Source: Labyrinthula sp. Ha
Taxonomy: Eukaryota > Sar > Bigyra > Labyrinthulida > Labyrinthulaceae
Direction of reading: 5' to 3'
Assembly (NCBI GenBank): GCA_015227615.1
Contig: JAALGZ010000112.1
Location: 1 to 26,572 of the forward strand
Length of the DNA stretch: 26,572 nt
Every line of letters starts with the position of its first letter. Within the stretch, counting starts at the first letter, position 1. A program made the translations under genes and the position numbers. Under the pieces are notes generated by a model. That model was not told where the DNA came from. It worked only from the letters and a program-made list of their open reading frames with translations, and did no database searches. Below, piece after piece: positions 1-10,357 of this stretch.

Positions 1-2399
1 AATTGGATGAATATGCTGCTCTATTACTGAGAATAATTTATATGGCTGATAAACAAGATCTCAACTGCGATGAAAAATTTATTTGCAAAATAGGTATTGA
101 CCCATGAGACACCAAAAAGTATAAAACCCCGTTTTACAAACCAATACGCGTGTGAATTTATCTTAAAATGAATGTGAAAACTTAAGTTGATTCTAGTATT
201 CATAGAGTAACAGGGAGTTAGAAGCTCATCATATATTTCTATGATTAATTCTTAATCACCTGAAAAAAAGAGATGAAAAATCCAAGGTGTAGAGTTAGTT
301 GGAAATGAAATAATTGCAATTGCTAAATATCTTTTTATTTCTTAAAAATTGCGGGAGATAAGGGATGAAGAAGATATTTAACAAGTACTTATATTGCACT
401 GTATCTGCTTAGACAGTTACTTCATAGTATAAGTCTTTGTAATCAGACATAGTTAACTATAAAGTATTGATCAGTAATAAAATCATTTTCAGGAACAAGT
501 TAATTAAGAATATCCTAAGGATGTCTCGGAAATTAGATATACCTCAAGAAAAAAGAAAACGCTCAAAATATATTTTACTTCTCTTTTTGGGTTATTCTAA
601 GGATGGAAATATTTTACAGAATTTAATAGAAATTAGATCATTAACATAAAGACACAACAGTTTTCTTATATTAAGTCAATGTTGACTTATATGTAATATA
701 CATATATAAATCGGTAGTCAAGTCATAACCCACCGTAGATCTATTTTTGCTACAATAACTAACCTCACAAAATGAGGGGTGTTGTTATTTTTCAAATGGA
801 AGACCCTTTTGTTTAAAGTTACAGGAAAATCTATTAGCTGTAGTTTGTTTTACAAGCAAAGAGCTTCAATCAGAGTTTATTATTATATTAAAAAGTACGA
901 GCCAAATCCTGTAAATGGCAAAGGTATTTGTATAAACTAAGAAAATACTATGTTTGAAAGATTTTATTTCTTATTGATGATTAGGAAAGAGAAAATAAAA
1001 TAGTTCTTATATGAGTTAGAAGAATGATATGAGAAATATATGGAGTGTTAGTATAGGTTTCTACTTAATTAAAATATTTCTCTTCTATAGTGTTTTAGTT
1101 GTTTAATTGTCTTAAAGTGCTGATCTAGATCTCCTGATTCTTCTCTTTAAAATTCGCTAGGAAAAGTCGACAAAAGTTCTTTTCTTTCTTTTTTAACTCT
1201 TAAGTTAGTGTCTGCTTATTAATACCTCTAAAACTTCTCACTGAATAGAATTCTATAGCTAATTAAAACACTATTATATTCTAGTCTTTACACTGCAACT
1301 TCCTGTATTCTAGTTTCATCTCCTTACCGGTATTCTTCCAATTAGCCGTATTTACAATTTGAAATACACATCACGTGATTTCATTCATCATTCCACGTCA
1401 TCACTTTAATTAAAAGCTGTTAAAAAGCAAACTTCGTAAATACAATAAATTGCAAAACGATCGTTTACCAGAAGTTACGAGCGCAGATACTTATCAAACT
1501 TCCCCATATTTCTACAAAATATATCAATAAGTGCTTTAGTTTTCTCTACAGAAACATAAATGCTGCGATATCAAAGAAATCTATCAGCAGCGCAAAAGAA
1601 ACTCGGCTTATTTTTTAAGATTAAGCTCTAACAGGCCTTTAGTCACATCAATCTTACTACTCAGTAGCTTCATTATAATTAATCATAACTCTAAGATATG
1701 TAAACCATGAAAAAAAAGAAACATACAATAAGTCTAAGCTATATATCATTAAATTGAAAAAAATGAGCAGATTAAATCCCTCAGAGTAACTAATTTGTTA
1801 TCAAAATGTCTCTGAAGAAAAAAAAATATCGGTCACTAGAAAATTCTCTAATGAATATTAGTTGAAGAAAAAAATAAAACAAAAGAAGAAAATAGATGGG
1901 CGAGATGGTTTTTGCAAAATGTAGAAAAACTTTGCAAAAATCAGAAAGATTCAAAGAAATTTAGAAAATAAAATATATCTAAAAAAATACTTATCTCCTA
2001 AGGTTATTATACAGTGCAATTAAAATCTCAACAAAGAATGTGTTTAAAGAAAGCAGCAGCTAAATCTCAGAAAATATAGCTAATGGAGAATTTGGAAATT
2101 GTTCAACACTAAAAGGCAGTCCTGATGCGTAGAAGGGACTGAGCGAAAAGCCACTAATAAACAAAATAAAACCTTTAATAGTTAAGGACATGAAAGACTG
2201 AATTGATAAACTATGTTGCAACATCCGAACCCAGTTTGAGACTAATCAACCAACCCAGATAAGGATACTATCTCTTAAGGATACTTTCACTAAAGGAGAA
2301 AAAAAAACACTACCCTGGAAACTAAAGAAAATTGTAACGACTCAAATTTTATAGAAAAAAATAATAATCTATGAGAATTATTTTCTTTAGGTGTAACAA
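1..2399. other. AT-rich DNA, no gene supported
   Basis: I see no open frame or domain that stands above the chance level for DNA this AT-rich. A frame on the plus strand at about 1,763-2,345 gives lysine-rich peptide runs, but stops occur nearly as often as chance predicts, so I do not call it. A 38-nt imperfect hairpin lies at 753-790 and is listed separately. Confidence 0.5.
753..790. repeat. Imperfect hairpin
   Basis: The outer arms AATAAC/GTTATT and inner arms CCTCA/TGAGG can pair around a five-base loop. The function is unknown. It could be a remnant of a small inverted-repeat element or chance in AT-rich DNA. Confidence 0.3.
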
Positions 2400-3790
2400 T
2401 CTTTAAGTTATAATCCGTTGTTCTTCTTATTTGCTATGTGGATAGGGGGAATGTTGTGTCATGCCGCTTTGAAGTACATTCTTGATATATTTAACTCATC
2501 CAAACTGATGGTTTGCCTTAAGTGATGACTTAAACCAGACATTTAAAAAGCCAATACACTACAAGTGTTATGAAGTTAAAGAATACCCACAGAAATGTTC
2601 ATATACCTCTTAGCGTCCAGTAAGAAGCCATAATACAATCAAACATTTGGTAATCACGTGAAAACTCAGAGAAAAGATAAAGTCGATATATTTCAAGGAT
2701 AGCTCGCCATTGTTTACAAAAATAACTGTGCGGGGGGAATAAACTATTAGCATTAAAACCCAATGCTTTCTTCAGCATCATCCTCAACTAATCAAATACA
2801 TACTTTGCAAAACACTGAAGATTATGCTAAAAAAACTAGTAGGTTACCAATAAGGTGTCAGAAGGGAGAGTTCCACTATAATAGAAAGGTGATATCTTGG
2901 TCAAGATAATAAAGCACCCATTGTAAGTACAAATTATATTTATCTAGTTTTCATTCATTTCAAACAAGAATTCGTGTTAATAGAACACAGCTTCCTGTCT
3001 TTTCTCACATTACAAGACGCACTTGGTTGCTCTAGAACATAAATCAACGACTTTGTACAATCCAAACAAGAGATGTGATATCTGGAAACCAGCTAGGAAA
3101 TACTGATAGTAACCCAAAATCTGCTGGAAAGTTCATACTCGAGCTCTACTCGAACTCTCCAAACCTAAACTCCCCCAAAACACAACCCATCCGCTGCCAG
3201 CATGACTTCTGCTTCTGTCAATCTATAATTAGGCTCCAATCCAGATAGAAAAGAACCTTGCTACTTGAACATGAAGTTGAACAGTGGTATATTCTCTAAT
3301 TTAGATCTGATGGCCATGATAGGAAAAGTGTTGCTTTCCTTGAACCTTCCGCTTCAGTGATCCAGCTTTCTTGAAATTATATCACTCTGTTTCATCATGT
3401 GAACTTTCACCAGATAAACCAAACTTCACAGGATTTGACATAATTTTTGTCTACTCGTGTTTGTTTGTTCAATAACACTAACATTTACTTAAACTTATCA
3501 AAACAAGCTCTGAATCTTCTGCAAGCATCCCAATTTACTAAGAAACATCATTTTCCAAAAAAGTACTTCACGTTCAACATTGATAAAGCCTGTGTTAGGT
3601 AGAATTTGATCCATTTAACTCCAATTCATCTTTAAACTCTAAATAAGCAAACAAAATAGTGGCTTTATAACCAAGTTTACGGTAGATTTTCATTCTCGAA
3701 ACAAAGAAATATTTTTCCCTGAAAATTCCCGGAAAAGGGTGTTGCAAAAAAAAAATTCCACCAATCAAATAACGAGAATTCAGGTTCAAA
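2400..3790 (-). pseudogene. Decayed coding stretch, family unknown
   Basis: Reading the minus strand from about 3,790 down to 2,400, several consecutive stretches translate into peptides of balanced composition with few stops. They include an open run of about 60 codons at 2,599-2,787 (with CKQWRAILEIYRLYLFSEF), a run around 2,960-3,270 containing LTEAEVMLAADGLCFGGV and spaced cysteines, and a run at 3,595-3,789 ending in LEFKDELELNGSNST. Local GC is higher than in the flanks. The runs lie in different frames and are interrupted, and none shows a splice pattern like that of the ROCO gene. I read this as one old broken gene, or two, without a recognisable domain. It ends about 100 bp before the start of the small gene at 3,887 on the other strand. 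It could also be a decayed element or partly chance. Confidence 0.3.
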
Positions 3791-3836
3791 TAATCTGGTT
3801 GGTTGTATTCCCGGGTTACAAATAAAAATTCAGAGA

Positions 3837-3844
3837 TATATATT
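3837..3844 (+). promoter_or_regulatory. TATA-like box before the 87-aa gene
   Basis: TATATATT lies 43 bases before the ATG at 3,887, leaving room for a transcription start about 25-30 bases downstream and a short leader. This is inferred from position and sequence only; AT-rich DNA offers many such matches. Confidence 0.3.
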
Positions 3845-3886
3845 CAAGGCTGAACTATTAAGAAGACCAGTTTACCATAAAGATAA

Positions 3887-4150
3887 ATGACATCTAGAGA
3901 AAATGATGGATCAGAAGTAGTTTTTTCTGATCAACAAGACTTTGTGGTCAGTGCAAATGGAGCTCCTGTAGGTGGTACTGAAGTTGTTGTGGTTGCTCGC
4001 ACTGTAGAAGAAGACAGACAAGAGAGAAGAAGATTAGCAGAAGAAATAATAAAGAAACAAAATGATAACTGTTCTCGTGATTGTAAATTCATATCCATCC
4101 TCTTTGTCATTGTGGCCATAATTATGTTTCTAATCCTCATGCTTGATTAA
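3887..4150 (+). CDS. Small protein with a C-terminal membrane anchor (87 aa)
   Basis: This is a complete single-exon open frame from ATG to TAA. Residues 1-40 are hydrophilic with a valine-rich stretch (GTEVVVVARTVEED, about residues 30-43). Residues 42-60 are highly charged (DRQERRRLAEEIIKK) and could form a short helix. Two cysteines (CSRDC, residues 62-66) come just before a single hydrophobic segment, ISILFVIVAIIMFLILML, that runs almost to the end. There is no N-terminal signal peptide, so the layout is that of a tail-anchored protein with its N-terminus in the cytosol. I recognise no family and assign no function. Base use is less AT-biased than the flanks, which supports coding. It converges with the gene at 4,184-4,510; the stop codons are only 33 bases apart. 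Confidence 0.6.
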   Translation: MTSRENDGSEVVFSDQQDFVVSANGAPVGGTEVVVVARTVEEDRQERRRLAEEIIKKQNDNCSRDCKFISILFVIVAIIMFLILMLD

Positions 4151-4183
4151 TACTTCAACTATATTATTTCTCTATTACACATT

Positions 4184-4510
4184 TTATATTCTTAAAACAA
4201 CTAAATAAATAATCATTCCAAAGAGTAAACATAAAGTAAACGCTGCTCCAATTTTATCAGTTCGCCGTAAATTTTCTGTGTTCGTACCTTTGGTTCCCAA
4301 ACTTGTTTCAGAACCATCTTCAAAAACACTTTCTTCTGTTTCTCTAGAGTTTGAAACGGCAATTCCTGATATATATCCGCTTCCCGGCGTGCTGGAGACG
4401 ATTATTCCAAAAGGAACATCTGAATTGGCTTGAGCGGAAGCCGCAAGAACACTTGCTCGGATCCTTCGTGGTTGGTTTCTTCCTTCTTCTAACCTAATTA
4501 CTTCACCCAT
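4184..4510 (-). CDS. Small protein with a C-terminal membrane anchor (108 aa)
   Basis: This is a complete open frame with a true ATG at 4,510. The first 85 or so residues are polar: a basic patch near the start (RNQPRRIR, about residues 11-18), an alanine-rich piece, a glycine/serine stretch (STPGSGYISG) and an acidic serine-rich part (TEESVFEDGSETS). The last 20 residues, AAFTLCLLFGMIIYLVVLRI, form one membrane segment at the very C-terminus. No signal peptide is present, so a tail-anchored topology fits. The family is unknown. The overall plan (soluble polar region plus terminal anchor) matches its convergent neighbour at 3,887-4,150, but I see no sequence similarity outside the anchors. 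A pairing in function is therefore only a guess from position. Confidence 0.62.
   Translation of the reverse strand: MGEVIRLEEGRNQPRRIRASVLAASAQANSDVPFGIIVSSTPGSGYISGIAVSNSRETEESVFEDGSETSLGTKGTNTENLRRTDKIGAAFTLCLLFGMIIYLVVLRI
4204..4209 (+). terminator. AATAAA polyadenylation signal candidate
   Basis: AATAAA occurs 54 bases after the stop codon of the 87-aa gene. It lies inside the end of the opposite-strand coding region, so if it is used the two convergent transcripts overlap at their 3' ends. Confidence 0.35.
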
Positions 4511-4775
4511 AATAAAGAAGATCCAAGCCGCAATAAATATGCTTTCTTGATTTCAACTCTTTATGAATTTTTTTGTTTTTTGGTTGCAACTTGAAGTTTT
4601 AACGGCATAAAATAGAAAGTGTACACATTTTCCTCGATGGTGCATTACTCGATTACTATCTCCGTTTATTTCCGCTTTTCCCCGAAAATTTAACCGTTTG
4701 TATTATCTGAGGATGTAATTTAGTCGTTTAAAAAGAAAAATGATGGAATGAAAGATTGTCGACATTTTTTTTAGT

Positions 4776-6017
4776 ATGGTTTTGATGTGTATTGGAGTTT
4801 TTGGTTTACCTTCAAAGCAATATTCTCGAGTAAATGATTATAGGAGACTATAAGAGGAAAAGGTTTCTTTCGTTGGATGTTTTCGAGAAAGATGATGACG
4901 AATACAACCTTCAAGTTGATTTTTGGGAAAAGTATGAAGAAAAAAGATCAATTAAAATTTCTTATGAAAAATTGTAAACAAGAAAAGGTAATGAAGTTGA
5001 ACAAGGGTGGACCGTTAAAGAACATTAAGTTTCCATTGTTCTCAGAAGCTGAGAACTAGGCCTTTCATCAGAATTTTAAGAATGTGAAGAGGGGTGAAAG
5101 AAATTTTAGTTTGAGTCAGATAAGATATAATATTAATTACGAAATTCCAGTTTATGTGGATTGTCCAAACATTGTATAAGAAGATGGGAAGTTTTTTTGT
5201 ACAAGTCCATTTCTTGGAGAGTGTGACACACGAATAGAACTTGCTACTGTGATGATGGATATTAAGTAATTGACTCGATGAATGCTCGCTTGGTTTTATG
5301 GAAAACAGATACTTATGTGTTGAAAAGTTGTTTTGCCCAAACGATTGCAGCTATAAAAGCGAATGCGTTTTCTTTTTTGGAAGGTGTGCGTGAGAAGTTG
5401 GTCAGGAAGGAAAATGCTGCTCATTTAGTTTGTGTACTAAGAAAATACCTGAATGCACCAGCTGTAGCAGTAACAATGGTTGTCTTCATTGTGACAATGG
5501 AAAGTAGCTAGCTCTAGATGGGCTGGTATGTATGAATTGTACAGATTTTGATGTGCGTTGTACGGAATTTTATGAAGGATAGTGTAAGAGTTGTATGGAT
5601 TTGGTATTGAATGATAAAGAAAGTTGGTTCCGGAGTTTAATGATGAAGTTAAGAAAAGACCTAGTTGGAAATTGCCACAAGATGAATATGAACGGTTGTT
5701 CTACTTTGATGTGAACAGTCCATACTATTATTATAATGCTGAGCCATATTACGAACCTGTTGTCCCTGAAAACAATATGAATCGGTGTTTAAATAAGAAC
5801 TTGAGGTTTTGTATTTGGCCTATTAAGTTTACAAGGAGGACATTGTCTTATGAAACGGTTCAAGTATGTTCTCCTAAACATACGAGCCATCAAGTTTGTG
5901 GACATTGTGGTTTTCTATCTTTCAAGAAAGATTTTCTTCCAGTTGATGAAAGAATTTGAGGTTCAAATTTCACTATATTTGGAACGGGTGGAGAATTTGG
6001 TGAACTTAGCGTAACAT
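4776..6017 (+). pseudogene. Decayed secreted cysteine-rich (EGF-like) gene, left part
   Basis: A candidate N-terminus at 4,776 (MVLMCIGVFGLPS) looks like a signal peptide. It is followed by an acidic stretch (FEKDDDEYNLQVDFWEKYEE, about 4,880-4,940). From about 5,150 to 5,600 there is a dense cysteine pattern: CYCDDGY, YLCVEKLFCPNDCSYKSEC, CTSCSSNNGCLHCDNGK, LVCMNCTDFDVRC and CKSC. This spacing is typical of EGF-like or furin-like extracellular repeats. The last part, 5,624-5,959, is a clean open run of about 110 codons with a tyrosine-rich patch and CGHCGF. Coding flavour continues to the edge of the Copia LTR at 6,018 and resumes beyond the element at 10,358. There are around eight in-frame stops and a few frame changes, so it is not a working gene. 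It is probably a host surface or secreted protein; no named family is recognised. Confidence 0.55.
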
Positions 6018-6219
6018 TGTTACTTTTTGTTTTTGAAGAAAACTATGTATTTTTATTTTGTTAAACTTTAGGTGGTTTTGCCTCCCTTGGGTAAACAAAT
6101 ATAGTATATATAGACTCTGTGACTTTTATTTATAGATATCTACTTAAAGGTAATCAGAAAAAAACCTCTAAAACGTTTCCTTTATCTAACAATTGTCCAT
6201 TAATATAAAACACTCCTCA
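6018..6219 (-). repeat. Copia 3' LTR (left copy)
   Basis: The repeat begins with TG and ends with CA. It shares with the right copy a block around CCTCCCTTGGGTAAACAA, a TATA-rich stretch, GACTCTGTGACTTTTAT and CTACTTAAAGG. It is the 3' LTR because the element reads on the minus strand. Confidence 0.8.
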
Positions 6220-6223
6220 GTAG

Positions 6224-6866
6224 TTAGACAGGACTATGGAGAATAGAATTTCTACATCTTTCAAACTTGATCATATCTAAACTTTCTGTGAACAAGTCTG
6301 TAGTATTTTTTTCTGCACTAATTTCCTTCACCTCAATTAAGTTTTCTTCATTCGCTTGATGGATCCTAAAATATTTTGTTCCAATATGTTTTCTAGCATT
6401 TGGAGGAGCTTCGGTAAATGAAATATCTCTTGCCGCCTTAGAATCACAGTAAGATTCTGGACCATCAATGCCAATTCTAAATCCTTCTTGTAAAATGTAT
6501 GATGAATGGAGAATCTCTTTGACTGACATATGTAAAGCGAGATATTCTAATAATTCTGACAAAGTTGCAATTCATTTCATCTTCCTGCATTTCCAAGCTA
6601 TTGGTACATTTCCTATGAATTACAAAACCTCGAGTAGAGTTATACTTGTCTTGAACGCAATCAGCAAATGAGGCATCACTTAGAGCCTTCATGCTGAACT
6701 TTTCTTCACGTTTCACCTTGATTGCAAAATTTCTGTTATTAATCAAATGTCTCAAAATGCTCCTCGACATATGTAAGAGTCCCAGCTTCTCAGTTTGTAG
6801 ATTTCTGGCAATAAAACTAACTGCAAAAGATATTTCAGGGCGCAAACAGTTTGCAATATATGACAA
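6224..6866 (-). mobile_element. Copia RNase H region
   Basis: The translation carries Ty1/copia RNase H landmarks. These are the SYIANCLRPEISFAVSFIAR run that follows the polymerase, the ALSDASFADC block with its catalytic-type aspartates, a GPESYCDSKAA block, and near the C-terminus KHIGTKYFRI, which resembles the family's K-H-I-D-x-x-Y-H motif. The region is broken. Confidence 0.75.
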
Positions 6867-6867
6867 T

Positions 6868-7380
6868 TCATCTTACGATGTTTTGAAGTTTGCGTATTTC
6901 CACTTTATCACCAGTCAGAATTACTGGATTTGCTATAATAGGAGTAACTATATTGGTAGCTTCATCTTGGTTCATATTGTATTCTTGAGCCATTTCCAAT
7001 ATCTTTCCCTCTTGGTGTAACCATAATATATCTTTTTCTTGCTTCAATTCTAAACCTATGAACTTGATGATAAGTTCAGCACATTTTATCTGAAACTTTG
7101 CCGCTAACTCTTTCTCAAACCACTTAGTTAGCTCCTCCGTGTTGCTAGAATAAGCTAGATCATCTACATAAACTATCAAAAGAATTGTGTTCCCGGACAT
7201 TTCTAGGTAGTAAACTCCTCCTCCGTTAACTGATGCCTGAAATCCCAGCTGTCTTAGAGAAATGTGGATAGTTCTGAACCCAACTTTACCACTTTGTTTG
7301 AGGCCGTAAATACTAGCTTCACATTTATATACCTTTAAGTTGTCCTGGGTTCTCAGTTTGTGACCTTGGGGCAGTTGCAT
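6868..7380 (-). mobile_element. Copia reverse transcriptase region
   Basis: An open stretch of about 170 codons shows YKCEASIYGLKQSG, the copia-type equivalent of the usual L-x-K-A-L-Y-G-L-K-Q block. It is followed by the active-site motif LLIVYVDDLAYSS, then ELAAKFQIKC and FIGLELKQEKDILWLHQEGK. This order and these motifs are diagnostic for Ty1/copia polymerase. Only the later part of the polymerase is clear. Confidence 0.82.
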
Positions 7381-7534
7381 AAATACGGGCTATCTAAACG
7401 ACCATAGAGATATACACTGGTAACGTCAGCTTGTCTGATGTTCCAGTTTCTGCTCCAACTAATAATAAGGAACATCTTTAAAGACTCTGGTGCAACTACC
7501 GGGGAGTAGTATCGTTTTATGTCGTTTAAAAGAT

Positions 7535-7605
7535 CTCCCCGGGCGCTTAGGCGCTCTTTGGGCCTAGTAAGGCCGCTATCTGGCCCGTTTTAAGTCGAAC
7601 ACTTC
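7535..7605. other. GC-rich hairpin patch within the Copia interior
   Basis: Near-palindromes GCGCTTAGGCGC and GGCCTAGTAAGGCC follow one another in a patch far richer in G and C than its surroundings, between the integrase and polymerase regions. Copia coding does not explain it. It could be a small nested insertion. Confidence 0.3.
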
Positions 7606-8039
7606 ATGAAAAGGTATAACACGAACTCCTTAAGGTCTGTCAGCAACAGTCCGCTCGCGCACACTTTCTAAAACTTCCAATTCTTTTTCGTAGGCACTAA
7701 CCCATTTACCCTTGTCTTCAGAAATATATAATTCCTCCAGTTTTTTAATGCCAGAGCCAACAGCTACATTTCACTTTTGAGTTCTCCTTCGACTGTGCTC
7801 AATGATGATTTTTTCAGGAGAGACATTCAAGTTTCTATTAAGGTAAGGTGCTTTAGGATTTTCCTTTTCAAGTTGCCGAATATTTTTTTGAGGTTGTTCA
7901 ATTTTTTTTGACATTTTCAATAATTATTTGCTTAGTTTCTTCAGAAAAAGACATGTTATCATCAAGCAAGATGTTTCTTTCTGTCATTGGCTCAGTTTTA
8001 TTTGCCTCTATCACTTCTGTGAATTCTTGAAAGTCATTT

Positions 8040-9040
8040 ACACTGGAAAATTTAGTTTCATCTGGCATTAATAAACTGTTCAAAATATTCTTTTAGTTGT
8101 AAGGTCTATTACCATAAAATCTGGATGGTGCTTGAGATATCCTGCAAACCTAATTTTTACGCCTGTATCTTGCAGTTTTGCCTTGCTTCTTTATTCATCT
8201 GAGCGTAGCCGATATTGCCAAATACTCTGACGTTATAAATATCGGAAGGGTGACCCATAAGTTTCTGATAAGGTGTATGTTCACTTTGAACACCACAAAC
8301 ATGGTTTTGTACAAGGTTAGAAGAGTGTAAAGCTAGCGATCAAAAACCAACAAAAAGGTTCGCTTGTTTCAGTGAACTTCTCATTGCCATTACTAGCAGA
8401 TTCTTCTTACCTTCCGCTCTACCATTTTGTTCGTGAATATATGGGATTGAATATCCCCTCTCGATCCTGATTTTATCAAAGAAAGAAATAATGTCATTCC
8501 GTTTGAACTCTAAAGCGTTATCACTTGGAAAATACAGTACCTTTACGGGAAATTTTCTTTCTAGTTTTGTAATATGTTTGATAATTATCTGCGATATTTC
8601 GGATCTGTTTTTAAAACTGAAAGTCCACGAGAAGTTTGATTGAGCGCAAGTCAAACCAATGCTCCTATAAAACCTTCTATACTTTGTGGAAAAGGACCTA
8701 TTGAGTCGGCTACAATTAGTTCTAGAGGTTTTCGGATTGTTTCAGAGTTACTATGTTTTTGTTTCTCCCTGTTGAATTTACCTTTTACACATCCCTCACA
8801 AAGATCCTTATTTTCTCCGAGTTCAAGCCCGTCGACTTTTCCTTGCAGTTTGTCAACACTATTATCTGCAATATGATTCAGCCTATTATGTCATATCTTA
8901 TTTGCTGCTGCAAAAGCTAAATTCAATCTAGAATGTAAAATTGCAACTCTATGTTTGATTGGGATTTTCATGGAAAAGTTTGGCTTGTTGCTTTCTGTGA
9001 CGCAGTACTCATTTTGGAAGAGAACAGTAAAATCTTTTGA
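8040..9040 (-). mobile_element. Copia integrase region
   Basis: The segment 8,340-8,654 reads FSWTFSFKNRSEI, then FPSDNALEFKRNDIISFF and SIPYIHEQNGRAEGKKNLL. These match the rve integrase core (D-N-G-x-E-F, then H-x-P-Q-Q-N-G-x-A-E-R). Weaker traces lie on both sides. The region is broken. Confidence 0.75.
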
Positions 9041-9043
9041 GTT

Positions 9044-9457
9044 CTATTGAGAAACTGGAATTAAATTAGGCATTCCTTCATAGTAAAAAATTTCTCTAAG
9101 CTCAACTTCACGACCGTCCTCAGAAATGAAGTTGATTGCTGCTTTAAAGATACAAGAGATGTTGCCGTTGGTCGTTGCAATTTGTTGGGGTTCGCATTCT
9201 TCTAATGGTTGGAACAAGTTCCTGTCTTCTGAGAAATGGAAAGATACTCCTGAGTCCATGATGATAACGTTCGAGAAATATTCATTTTCCTTTTCAGTTG
9301 AAAAAGTAATAAAACTCGCTTTGTTTTTTTTTTCACTTGTTTCTAGGTTTGCATGATCAGTTCTAACGTTGTTGGAGTTGTTAGAGTTTTGACCAATATT
9401 ATGTCTCCTGTCTGGACAATACCGACGTAAGTGACCAGTTTTTTTTTTTGCATTCAT
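9044..9457 (-). mobile_element. Copia zinc knuckle and protease region
   Basis: The frame begins with KKTGHLRRYC, the second half of a gag CCHC knuckle. It continues into NVIIMDSGVSFHFSEDRNLF, the aspartic protease active-site block (D-S-G in place of D-T/S-G). The gag-to-protease junction in one frame is usual for Ty1/copia. Confidence 0.72.
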
Positions 9458-9479
9458 AATTTTCTGGAAACCTTGAGCC

Positions 9480-10080
9480 CATATGCGTAAGGTTACACTT
9501 TGAAAATCTCTTACTTTGTGCCACGGAAGAATAGACCATGGTTTTCAGTGGGTCTATATACCCCACGTTCTACTAAATATTGCATTTCTGCATTTGTTTT
9601 CTGATCAAATACCAAACGATCAGCAACGGAGTTCTCAATTACTAATTTTTGATTGTAAGGGAAATCAAACATCCCTTGTGGAAATTTATTAAATAACTTT
9701 AGTAGAAGGTTTTTTGTAATCCAGAGTATTTCCGAGGTTCTCAAGTTTTCATTTGGGTTGGATAAATGTGTTTATCAGCCGAAAATAACTTCCTTCAAAT
9801 TTTAACTCAGAAAGTTGCTTATTTACTTTGAAAGATTCTTCAGTTTTGTTGCCGAGGAACATTAGTCTTATTTTCTCATATATCTGATGAGCGTCACTGA
9901 GATGCACCAATTGGACTGTAAGATCATTATCTATAGAGTTCGTTAGCGTTGTTAAGCATTTCGTTTTTCGGGCGACGACTGTCTCATGGTCAGTCGCTTC
10001 CAGCGCTGCTCCTTGGAGACCCAGTTCCATACACCCAACTATACAAAGTAGGAACAAATACGCCACTCCCATAGGTGTAA
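9480..10080 (-). mobile_element. Copia gag region
   Basis: LGLQGAALEATDHETVVARK and IDNDLTVQLVHLSDAHQIYE match the copia gag (UBN2-like) pattern, in which a short pentad-rich helix region is followed by a phrase like 'A-x-x-x-W-x-x-L'. GVYRPTENHGLFFRGTK at the far end precedes the knuckle. The region is broken. Confidence 0.6.
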
Positions 10081-10137
10081 ATCACCATGGAGCTCAAGAT
10101 GTGGAATTTGGTAGTTCACTTCACTAGTCATGGATAT

Positions 10138-10357
10138 TGTTTAGGCTCTTAACCTGTTTTTAAAGAAAAGTATGTATTCTTATGATGTTTAAACTTAGGG
10201 GCTTACCTCCCTTGGGTAAACAATACAATATATATATATATATATTGACTCTGTGACTTTTATCTATATAGCTCTACTTAAAGGAAAGTGTGGAAATCCT
10301 TTAAAACAGATGTTTTATCTAACTATTGCCCATGGAAATAAAACAATCACCTTGTCA
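10138..10357 (-). repeat. Copia 5' LTR (right copy)
   Basis: This is the partner of the repeat at 6,018-6,219. It shares the conserved blocks listed there and carries an expanded TA run. It is the 5' LTR in the element's own direction. Confidence 0.8.

Larger units (their letters stand above)
6018..10357 (-). mobile_element. Broken Ty1/copia LTR retrotransposon
   Basis: Two direct repeats of about 0.2 kb bound the element. Between them, on the minus strand and in Ty1/copia order, lie gag, protease, integrase, reverse transcriptase and RNase H. Placing integrase before reverse transcriptase separates this family from Ty3/gypsy. No part is intact; there are well over ten breaks, and the LTRs differ at very roughly a fifth to a quarter of positions, so the insertion is old. 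I see no exact target-site duplication, as expected at this age. The element sits inside a cysteine-rich gene whose two parts flank it (4,776-6,017 and 10,358-11,940), on the opposite strand to that gene. No envelope gene is visible. Confidence 0.88.

Noticed and set aside
467-649. 60-codon plus-strand frame
   Set aside because: The length is within chance for AT-rich DNA, it lacks any recognisable feature, and no neighbouring exon is seen.
1763-2345. Plus-strand peptide runs rich in lysine that look gene-like
   Set aside because: Stops occur almost as often as chance predicts for this base composition, and no domain or splice pattern supports a gene.
3931-4140. Open frame on the minus strand opposite the 87-aa gene
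   Set aside because: It is a mirror of the plus-strand gene. Its serine/threonine-rich peptide reflects antisense reading, whereas the plus strand has a sensible start and membrane anchor.
5278-5511. 77-codon plus-strand frame
   Set aside because: It overlaps the EGF-like cysteine pattern read in another frame, which is far more convincing.
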